Shown: piece after piece, positions 27,801 to 39,800 of the stretch | Layout: every line of letters begins with the position of its first letter | Position numbering within the stretch: the stretch's first letter is position 1 | NCBI GenBank assembly: GCA_028015205.1 | Contig: CM051518.1 | Span: 53,182,372 to 53,246,371, forward strand | DNA length: 64,000 nt | Direction of reading: 5' to 3' | From: Mytilisepta virgata | Lineage: Eukaryota > Mollusca > Bivalvia > Mytilida > Mytilidae | Position numbers and translations under genes: made by a program | The notes under the pieces: generated by a model | Told to the model about the DNA's origin: nothing | Database searches by the model: none | Seen by the model: only the letters and a program-made list of their open reading frames with translations

Positions 27801-30800
27801 GAATGGATGGAAATATCACGTTAATCTTAATTCACTAGATAATTTTTTTCAGACTTAATAGACCCGTTTAGCTGGCGCATAACAGCGAAGAGAAAGTTTT
27901 CACATTTTTCAGAATCTAGAATGTTAAGATAAAAGTAGCACAGAATATAGTTATTTCAGTACTTAAGTACCTATTTAGATCTTACGGTGTAACATAACCA
28001 AACACACTCGCTGTATTTCACACAATGAGAAACCAGAGTGAGTTATATTTTCCTAACCAATGTAGGTAAGGGAGATAATAAATGTGTCTCCCTTTCAGCC
28101 TCAGGACAAAAAGGAGAGCATTTAATTACCTCCCTTACCTACATTGGTTAGGAAAAGATAACTCACTCTGGTTCCTCATTATTCCATATAAAAAACATAA
28201 AAGCCTTAACAATGTACAAGTCCAGCAACAAACATAACAAGTAAAAGTACAAATTTAAAATGAAAGATTAAATGGATAAGAATAAATGCATATTAATCAG
28301 CATTCTGTGTCTGAGATATTGGTTTTTTTTACCGTTATTGTCCTGTTATAGCCGTTTTAAATTCTTTTGTGAAGAAGGGATAGCCGCTTATTTAATTAGA
28401 TAACTATGAAAATAAAAGGATTTAAGAATTTAAATAAGCTTATTAATTACTTGTATATGTTTTCCGATCCTACCAATTTGGTGACATGATTGTTTCATAG
28501 TGCGGTACTGTACTTTTCTGAATCACTGATCAACATGTTTAAGTTAATTAATAAATATGTTTCATATGACATTTTGGAGAAGACAGACAAGAAACAACCA
28601 CTAAGGTCTGAAACCCTGTCTTTGTGATTAAACAAAAGCAAACATGCGATAACAATTAGTCGCAATGAGTCTTGCGGTATATCTCTGTGCACATAATACA
28701 AATTGGGGTCTCGGTGGCCGAGTGGTCTAGGTAGTTCGTCATGACTACTAATGATCACTAGCCTGTAAACACTGAGGTTGTGAGTTCGATCTCACCTGTG
28801 GCGGGGTGTGTTCGAATCCGATCTAAATTGACAACGATTGCCAACTAAACCCCAAATAAACAAACAAACAAACATAATACAAATTAATGTCTGTACTTTT
28901 ACAGTTTTTTGTTTCTAAAATATTACGAGAAACTGTTTGGTCTAACCTTACCTTATACATTTGCAACCCACATACACTTTAATACTGTTTAAGGTGTCCT
29001 ACATTTGAATTCGCTACTGCGCGTACTATCGTCAAAAGAAATTGACTTTTTAACAGAAAAAAAAACGAAGCAAAAACTAGTGAATATAAGTGAATTTCGG
29101 CTTTGGTAGACATTTTACAATTGAAACCGACTATAATTTCAGCTATTTTTTATTCGATTAATATTATGGTTTGGCTGTCTGACGGAAATGGGCACTGTGA
29201 ACTGCCAGTGTAGTGAGTTAAGGTAGATATTAGAAAAAAGCGTCTTTCCTGCTGTGTAGATAACTCAGCTCAATTGTCCAAGTTACAATCGTTCTCTCAC
29301 ACGGCCTGGATGTCTATGCATCATTATGTAATTTAATTATATTGCTGTACACAGGGTAATATTGTGACATGCAAATCTATTCCTAAGTCTAAGATCACTA
29401 CTTTGACTTCAAATTTATTATGATTCACGAGAAATTAATTGGAAAACACGAATTGTGAAAACATGCTATAATAAATTGATTTTTAAATTGTTCATTCTGA
29501 AATCTCCTAAAAATGCAAATATCTGAACATTTTGAACAAACAATGTATTATAAAATGATTCTTTGTGACAAAATGGATTCAACTGTTATGTAAAATGTCT
29601 TTGTTAATATCTTTTAAACAAATAACTTTCCGCATAGATATTAATACAACAATTGAATATAATATCAAATAAAACATTCATATTGCCCTGAACTATATCA
29701 TGGTACATACCGTAAAGTCAGAAGCAGAGAAAGTATTTTTTCAGGAATTTTTAAGCCTGCGCATGCTTTCAAATCCAGAAATAGATTTGCAGTCTTACAT
29801 TTTTATGAAAACCTACTTAAAATTTTCCCCGTGTTCCATCCTCAGGTATGTTGTTTTTTTTACGCTTACCCAAGAGCCTTACATACTATTTTTTTCGAAT
29901 TCCTTTTGCCAGATGTTCCTACACAAATTAAGAATAACTAGTATTCCGTTTCAGGGTTGTTGCCTCGGGAATTATATTTATAGTGCCCTGCCTTCATATT
30001 TGTCGCATGTTATTGTTGGGTAAAAATACGAACCTTACTTACAGGTTTAACTACTTTATATGATTTTTTTAAAAATGCATATAGTACATGTAGTACATGA
30101 AATCACATGTAGCGGATATCTGCGTAAATGATATCTGAAGTTGATCTTAACTTGTGTTGGCCTATTTCTGTCTTCGAGATAAATTGGAGTCGAGATATTT
30201 GATCATGGAAAGTCAATATATAATGATCATTTTGTCAACTTAAACGAATATCTATCTCGACAATGGTGATCATTTTATGTCGACTTTGTATGATAAATTA
30301 TCTCGACTCCAATTTATCTCGATGACAGAAATAGGCCACCATAGAAAACCAGTAATATCATACTGTTCTCTTCATTTGTTTATTATTTTTGGTAAATTTA
30401 CCAGGAAGACGGAATGTCGTCTCTTTATCATTTACCTACATATCGGTTCTTTTTAATAATATGATATTGTATGCGTTATTTTTACCGCCACGTTTTCTTC
30501 GGTGAAATACACCCAATTGATCTTGGATTTCGCCGCTCCGATTTTTGGACTAAGTAAAAATTTTTACCGCTTCATTTTGCAAAAATGCTGAAAATACGCT
30601 CCAAATTTATTTTTTTACAACAAATTAAAAATAAAAATTGTTCGTCTGCTCCTAAAATTTTGTAAAAATTAGAATTTTTCCCAATTTATACAATATTTAG
30701 TTAAAAAAATGTGCGTCGCACGTAAATTTGATATTGCTCGAAAAAATACGAGTCCTCAAGAAAATAAAATAAAAATTTTCATTTTGCTCGCAAGGGTAAA

Positions 30801-33800
30801 AATTAGAAAATACGCTTTGGCAACGAAATCGTTTGTAATGCATAACTGTTAAAGATACACTTCTAATTGTTCGTTAACTTGACGATCTTACCAAAGATGT
30901 CCGAAAGTTCATAAACACGTAAGGAGACTGCTTCAAAGCGTTTTGGAATTTCTGAATTAGAATTTGTTTTATATGCTATTATGAAAATGAAAATTAGTTT
31001 TATACTGAACTAGAATAGCCTATACACTTTAATGAAGAAATACACCATTTTGCATTTTAAAACCTTTTGTACAAATGGCGAACCCAAGATGCTATTAATC
31101 CTATTTTGTTTCAGTCTATTGGGATGTTGTCAGGAGATCTGTGTAAAACATCACTTTACGTCTTCATTACCTTTAATTATTTTGAAATGAGCTTTCTTCA
31201 AGAGCTTTCCTTATGTATTGCTTGCCCCTTTTTTGCCCATGATTTACAATCTACAATTATACAAGAAACTTCAGTTGATCTTAATTTGATGTCATATAAT
31301 GTCGTTAAATCGTCCTGTCTTGATTGTTGACATATATTGGCCCAAGTGCAATAAATCAGGCTTATTATTTTCTTGCAGACTTATCATATAATAGTCGAAT
31401 AATATATATATACAGGATCCAAATATATCGGCACTAATTATTCCGAAATGAAACTTTCAGCTTTAAAAAAAGAAAAATCTCAATATAGACTGCTTCCTTA
31501 CATTCTAAAACAATAAATCAGACATATTGATGAGATCTTTTCTGTAAACGAATTGTTATCTTTGACATTTCAACGTGTTTGATTTGACAAAACGGTTAAT
31601 TTTTGCATCCGGTGCGCTGCGATAACATATCGAGATGGATTCAAATCTTAAATTAACTGATATTGCTTGCTATATTTAGAACAATTGTACTTTCAAATTT
31701 ATTTTTGCTAAAATATGCTTTAAAGAATAATTTAAGTTGGTATATGATAGGAGATTTCAAAAATGGAATATTGTGTTTGTTTGGGATTTGCAATTGATTG
31801 TGCCAAATTTTTGACACCATCATTGAGTCATTTATGATTATCATTGTTCTTTTGTTAATTTTTGCCTAACTCACTTGGGTTTATAATGCAAATAAAGATT
31901 ATTTATTTGCTGGCATTGTTTGGTGGGCTTCAATCCTTTTCTGTATGCAATCTTGTTTTGGTAATTTGTTATTTGGACTTACCCTGTATTTATATTTTTA
32001 GACTTTTGTTGGTTTTATTATTGTTTTTTCTTAATATCCTCCATCGTGAAGTCAAAATGTAATGGATGCTACAAAACAGCTATAAAAAGTGTTTATTAGT
32101 AGCGCAAAATAGTTACACAACCCTGCTTAGTAAAATACATTCGATGATGGTACAAAATGTAATATTGCACTTGTTCCAAAGATTTCCTCAAAATGCAGAG
32201 AAGAGAATCCAAAAAGAAGTCAATCGCGTAATATGACAATACACTGCTTAATTCCCGGATAAAGATAGTTTCATCGAAGTGAAGAAATTCTATTGTATGT
32301 AAGAAATCTAACCTAGCTTAAATTGTTAAGATTGTTGGTAATTTACTGATATACTAAACATTGGCGTTAATCAGAAATTTTAACCATTTGCAGCATATCA
32401 ATAAGAATTCAGGCAAGGTTTTCTAGTGAAGTTATTTCCTTTTTTTTTTCTCAAACCACCAATAAATATATCTTAGACCTCTATAGCAAGGATTCAAATG
32501 CGACATCGATTATGATTTTTATTAGTTATTTACAAGCCCTACAACAATTTTTTGTTTAGATCAGTTTAACGACCAACATACCCTTTTCCTTAGTTGCTTT
32601 TGACATTTCATTAGATTTAATAAATTATTTGATACCACTTTTGATGAAGGTGTTCATATTTTGTCGATTGTTACGACTCATCAGTTGTGTTGAAAACCAA
32701 AACAGTATTCCAAACGTTGAAGAGAAAATTCAAAATTGCCAAAAAGTAACAAAATTTGATTTTAATGTCTGAATGCATTTTAGACATGTGTTCTTTCCCA
32801 ACTAAAAAACACTTTGTTTTAGATTAATGTTTTACAAAACTCTTCAACCTCAAGAAAAATTTTACTTCTTTATATAAAAATATTTTTCTGTTTAAAGAGC
32901 AACAGAAGCTTCTTACATTAATTTAAGATTCATTTTCAACATCTTTTTCCATAAAAAGATCTATCCTGGTTTGTTTATATCGCTTCGTATCAGGATATCT
33001 ATTTAACCACCCACGATGTCTGCCATAAGTATTAGTCGACTTACTTACATTTGTGTAAATCCTTAAATAGTCAATAGGCTACAACATGTTAAAAATTTTA
33101 CTGTTAATTAATGTATGACCATCTGTTTTTTTTTAATTACATGTAGGAGTTTAACTCCGGTGTAATGTGAATAGATGTTTATTCTCTTGTATTTGTTGTC
33201 TAACAGCTTACTTTCTGTTCATGTGACAAAATCTTATGATAACTGTCTTCAAATTTCCTTTTGATAACATATATGGAACTATTTATGCGCGCTGCATTGC
33301 AATTCTCAAATTAATGAGACATTTTTTTTTTATTCATGATCGATTTTTATTTTAAATGAAAATGTAATTGTTCGGTTGGTGGAAGGCTTGTATATGTGTC
33401 TTAGTACAAAGTGACCATTGACAGAACCCATATATCTTCCTGTTTTCCATTTTTGTCAATATCTGTCAGTGTAAAAGGTTTCCTATATACCACAGTAAAT
33501 ATAATACTCCCGTCACATTTAATTCAATTTATTATTTTACAAGCTGATAGAACATTGAATTCCACACCTTGGTTTTATCCATAGTCCATGTTTGGCTTCT
33601 GATGATTTGCGCGGTGTAAATTAGATGTTCAACTGATATTTTATCTAACAACATGTTTTCGATCATCTTGTTAAATAAGACGACTAGAAATGACTCCGAC
33701 ATAGGCTTTCTCTGCCATAAACTACATATTTTGGTCGTTTGGGAATAGCACTGTTCCTAATCAAATTGTGTATCATATAATCAAACTGTTTTTTGGATTA

Positions 33801-36800
33801 CAGTTTTCTTCCTATATTTTATCCTTTTGTATTCTTCAATCATGTAGATTTAAATTATATTATCTGAGCGGAAGTCACCGGTTGCTTATTAGGAAATTCA
33901 GATTAATATATTCTTAGCGAGTATCAGATATATAGCTTTTGTAGCTTGATGTCCAATATGTATACAGAACTACATAATAAGTACATGAAAGTAATATTTT
34001 ACTCACTTTTATCAAGATTTAATATACACTATTTCCAAGTGTTGAAGTAATTCCTAGATTTGTAAAAGAGGGTTATGTTTTAGCGTAAAAAAGTTAAACT
34101 ACAGATTTAAAGAACTGCTAAGCTGATTAAAGTTTTATTTGCTATTTCATACGGAGTGTGTAATTATATACTGTGATTCAAGTATTTACATTTATATATT
34201 TATTTGAAATGTATCATGAAATTTAAATTGACGTTCTGTTGAAAGAAGGATATCTCTAAACAATGCTTTAAGATTTTTTTGTTGACTTTTCAATAAATTT
34301 GCTGTCTGATAAAAGTGAATCCAGATGTGCATATTCTATGAAAAAAAATTAAGCATCATATTTTGTTTTCATGGCATTGACGTGTTCTGAATTTTCATTA
34401 AATTGATATCAAAATATATTCTTAAGTCTCGCCAATATCCCACAGAAAATTGGAAGTTACGCAAGATCTTTTCACAGTAAGGACTGCAAATATGAAATTT
34501 TGTGTAATTCTGTAAAAATTTCTCTTTCTCCCAATGACTTGAAGAGTTTAAATATATACTGGCCTCTTTCTATTGAACTCTTTCACGAGATAGCATTGAA
34601 CCCTTTGGAGTGTTATTTCTGAATTTTTCTTTTAATAGAGCTATGAATGTAAAAACGAACACATTCTGACCCTTCTATTTAAATAACGTACCGTCCAACC
34701 AATTTGTAGTTCTAGCTAGCGGTCACCATGTTGGTATTCATATTGTATTGGTTTTTATAGTACGTTTTATACACCAGAGTGTCAGGATAAGGGGAGGGAT
34801 TGGGTACCCATTAAACCGGTTTAACCATGCCACTGTTCAGTAACTGTATACCAAGTCAGACTATCCTGATTCTCTGTTGTGTTTATGTTTGTGTTTTGTG
34901 CTCTCTTGTTATTTTTTGTCCGTGGTTCTCTCTCTTTGGTGACGTTGATTGATTGACGTGTCATTTTTTACCTTTCCTGTTTTCCATTTTGTTGTTTATA
35001 TATTCAAATTTGATTAAATAATGTAAATATCAGAAAGAATGCAAGCAAAAGGTAAAGGTGGAAAGTCCACAAGACCCAAATACAAGGCTGACTCGCGAGA
35101 TTACAAAAAAAACATACCATAATCGTGCAAAATAAAACACAACACACCAAGAGAAATAGAACAACAGTACACAAAAACTAAAGCACTGACAATTAGAATT
35201 CTTATAAAAGTCAGGTGCTCCAGACTGAAAGCATATCCTATTTTCCTGCCAATCAAACGAAGATAACAATAAAATGTTTGTGAAATAACATATCGCTCTC
35301 TTACAAGATCTAATTTTGGTCTGTGGAGAAAGTCACCGTAAGTATCACATGCATAACGCAAAATAATTCACTCTGTATGAAGACGCCATAGCCTTCAACA
35401 TCAGCAATATATGATTGATACTTTTTGTTATTCTTGCATTTTGAAAATTCTGGTTTTCAAAACAGGTTAGTTTAAAAAAATATTAGATAAAAATTTAAGT
35501 GTGTTTTGTATGCATATATATACACGTATATGATATATATCATTTTGGTAATAAATTTTTTTTCTACCAAAATTAATTTACATTTTGTCCTTTTCTAATT
35601 TTGAACAAAGCTTTCAGCCAAACCTTTATCAGTATATATGTATTATTATCTTTTTTAATATAATGTGTATTGGAAAGTGTTGACCACCACAGTACGCATG
35701 TATTCCGTTTCAACGTTGTCGCATCGTCGCATTTACCTTTTAATGGATACATATTATACCAAACCTGAAAACAGAGCAGTTGTCATGCCACTTTATGTGA
35801 CAGTTTGATTTGCAAATTAGAACTGATCACGTCTTAGTGGTAATGAAAGAGTGTTTTTCTGTATGAATTACATAAATAGTCATCCTATATTTCTATTAAA
35901 TATTTTCTATTTTGATCTTTATTGATGAATTAAAGACGCTGAACAAAATAGTGACAGAAATAAAGGTTGTGAATGATATCAGACTCCCACAGAGGACTGT
36001 TGGTATCGTATCATATAATCATTGTCTTGTGATGAAATCATAATTCCAAGCAATTTGGTAAGCAGCTTTGTCCAACCGACTATCTGATTGAAAAAACTAC
36101 TCTTTGCAATAAAAAAAAAAACACGTGATGTTTCTGTGCAGTTGAATTCATACTGTGACTTATATATTATACTTAAATAGTGGTGACAGGGAAAATATTG
36201 TGTGACTTGCACTCAGTCCTACTTTAGGTGGGTGGAATATAAATAGCACTGTGTTTAATTTTCAATAAATGATAGTTTTAGTTTTTAAAATGATTAGAAG
36301 ATAAACATTAATGATTCCTGAATTATAATGAAATTGCGTTTTTCGGTGCATATCGTATACATGGTATATCTTAATAAATTGAAATGAAATATTTCAGTGT
36401 CAAATGAAACATTAAGTAAACAAAGATAAATAAAAAGTCATTGTAAAAGATCATAGAAAATTGCAAATAAATGAACTGTTCATAAGTTTAGACGAAATGT
36501 GCATAACTTGTGCACCAAAATTGGTATCATAGAATTTATTTTAAAAAATATGGGACAGAAACAAATAGTACAAATTTTTGACTAGAAACAGACGTATATT
36601 ACGCTTTTTTTTACTGTGTTGGTGTTCAATATATATGTTTGGACAATGTACACTTCTTCGAATGACAAGCCAGTGTGATTTACTACATCTACTTTTAGAA
36701 AACTAAATGCCAAGCGTTTGTTTAACAAAACTGATTCCATCTTTAAATTATTATGTACTCTTGCGTCATTTTGTGAAATTAAATTATATGATTTTGAATG

Positions 36801-39800
36801 GCGTCGGTAACATAATGTTAATTAACTAATGCCAAGTGATGCCCACGTACTAGACAGGGAACAACCACTTGTTTAACCTTGGTTTTGATACCCAAATAAG
36901 TGAAATATCAAAGTAAATAGATAATTTTTAAAAGAATGTATATTTGCTTTATTTCTGTTGATTAGCTCAACGGTTGGTCAAAATAAGTTTCATACATAGT
37001 TTCATTGTACTCTATGACAGCATGCATTAAATCAGTTGTAAACCAACAGCTTATCCTTTATTTGATTAAAATTTCTATCATGTAATTTTTTTTCAAAAGA
37101 ACATTGATTACTATATAACAATTCAGAAATCCAAGTACAGACTTACATATAATTTATACTATATACATTTTATTGTTGAAGTCATTCATATATGTATTCT
37201 AACGAAGCTCGTGTTTCCTGCTTTCACCTCCTATCTGCAATAGTCTTTTCCATAAATAGTTCGAGTTTTCTTTGGCGTACTATTAAGCCTTTTATTCAAA
37301 TTGAAGGGGTCGAAAGACTTTGGAGCTCACTCAATATGTAAAATTTTGATTTGCTGGACTTACTTATTTTTGTTTTGTTTCCCTTTGTAATAATATGAAT
37401 ATTGATCTCGATTATTTCTGTCTGTCAAAGCAGGGTTGCCATTTTTGGCAAGGCAAAATAAGTGTTAACGACAAAAATACATTAGCTATATGAAGAAATT
37501 GTTATTAACTATGATCTAAATAAGTCATTGCATGGCTCTGCAAAACTGCTTTGAGAATGGAGATGGTATCTCGATGGGAAATGCATATAGCAATGCATAA
37601 AAGCAGATTCACAGGATAGGTGGTTTCCCTGGTAAAAAACATGGAATATGCCCTGACGACCGATGTCAACCAAAATTATGAACTGCTCAATGTCAAGGGA
37701 ATCTTGGACTACCACACCAGCTGATTATATGCAAATGCATTAAAAATATCAATTTGTTTGTCCCACATAAAATAAAGGTTTCTGATTTGACCTAGAAGTG
37801 AAAAAGAAAAATCCCTAAAGCAATAATAAAAGCAAATATGCTCTGTATTATAAGCACTGGTTTTAGGGTGTCGTTAACGGACAGGACATGCTTACATGTC
37901 ACTGCCAGATTTTAGTGGGAGTTCACATTGCTAGTTACTAGTGCTTTAGTTTATGCGCTGTCTTGTCCTTTTCTTTTTTTTTGTGTGTTTGATTTATTAT
38001 ATGTGTTTGATTTTTTTATTTATACATATATCCTTGTTGCAGTTGTTATTTACGTTCCATTCTAATGACTTTGTCTTTTCCTTGGATTTCGAATTAACGG
38101 ACTTTTCCCACTGTTTCGTTGGTTTGGTATATTTTGCCCATATTTTATATCGTTTTCATAATTTTCCGAGTTGAAATTACTAGTTTAGTATAAAAACGTC
38201 AAATCATTTGTCAAATATCTGACAACAAAAGTGGAAGTAGAAAGATCTAATATTGTAATTTAAGGAACTCTGCATGGTGGTAGATATAGTAATCATATCC
38301 TGCTACTCATGTCCAGTAAAACTTCAAAAACCAGGAAAAGGAGAAAAACGGTTGTGATGAACATTGCTGAATACTACCGATCTACTATTTAACAGAAAGT
38401 CCGGTTAGTTTAATGGATAATCGTAGAACTTATGTCGTGTAGTTTTAGTTTCAGTCCTTTTTCGGTCATTACCTCCTTTTGAGTAGGCATCTTCTATACT
38501 AGATTATTAGCTATTGTTCTGAAATTGATTTTATACCATAACGTCATATAACGTCTAGAATAATGGTGATCCAATGAAAAATCATAGATTAGTACATATC
38601 AACAGGCTGTACGAATGCACTCACGAATGCACTCACAAAACGGCCAACGCTATGTGCTACAGCAACAACGTACAATTTATAGTAGTATACAAGGAACTAA
38701 AAAATCCTCATCCGAAAATCACTATATTTAATAAAATTACAAAAAATGTATTGTAATTGTATCATTTTCGATTTTCGAATAAGTTTATTCGAAGGAGCAG
38801 CAGGATTAGAAGGTCGTATCTTGAATTAAAATGTCTTATTGATAGTACTAACGTGTATATATATAAATATGTATAGATTATTGGGTTTTCTGCACATTGA
38901 TATCTTGAAATATCAGCTGCAAGCCACAATATGAAGCTTTTTGGCGAGTAAGCGCAGCGAACGAGCCTAAAAGATTCATACTGTGTCGCGCGACTGATAT
39001 TTTACCATACCATTACAGAAAACATAATAACCTGTTTATGTACACATTATTTACATTTTAGTGGCCCCTTTAAGACATTTTTCACGCTTTGTTGTCGTCC
39101 TGGATGTAAGCTTGATAACGTCTGCTGTCACATTGTGACGTCCCTAATAAGTCCTAGCTGCTCTCATGTCGTGACGTCGCTGATAACTTCTCCTCATACA
39201 TCACAAAACCTTAATACGGAGATTAAATAGCGGCTGGGCAGGGTGATATAGACGCAGGAAAATACGATAAGAATTTAAATTGCCCTGGTGAAGTTTTCAT
39301 TTAAAGGGTCTTCATAGCATGCAAAACGAACGACTAATGTATTTAGTAACGCAAACTTCAACGTCGCCAGATAAAATTGATTGTTGACTGTTTCTTTGTT
39401 AAAACACAATGCATTGGTACAAATTTTACATTTGCACTTTACTGGATGGCAATACTTCAAAGTATACCTTGCTTGTGAATTAGGCCCAAGGGATTTCCTA
39501 GTTAATTTTTAAACGGCTGATTACAATTTAAAGGATTCTAAAGCACAAAATACAAGACAAGTAGTTTTATAAGGATTTTTGAATTGATGAAATTTTAGTC
39601 TTTTGGGTAAAATATTCTCCTTATTAGGTAGGAAATAGTTTTAATGTAGTTTGCATGTATATGAAAAAACGATCAAGCCTTAAGTCTAATCAGTTTTTAT
39701 GTCATAATATGTTTTTATACTGAACTTTTTTATCATCGTCGATTTCTCTGTTTTCAGACTTTAAGATGATGAGTGGTAACTCCTTAAAATGCGTCGTATA

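Noticed and set aside
28714..28800. Candidate tRNA-Ser/Leu gene
   Set aside because: A and B boxes are present, but the element has a long body, an (aaac)n tail and a target duplication. It is a tRNA-derived SINE.
29700..30023. 107-codon plus-strand ORF with ATG
   Set aside because: No recognisable domain, Phe/Leu/Ser-rich as expected from AT-rich DNA, no splice or promoter context, inside intron 1.
37509..37715. 68-codon minus ORF with balanced composition (MVVQDSLDIEQFIILVDIG...)
   Set aside because: I could not match it to any family and saw no exon boundaries. A decayed transposon fragment is as likely as a gene.
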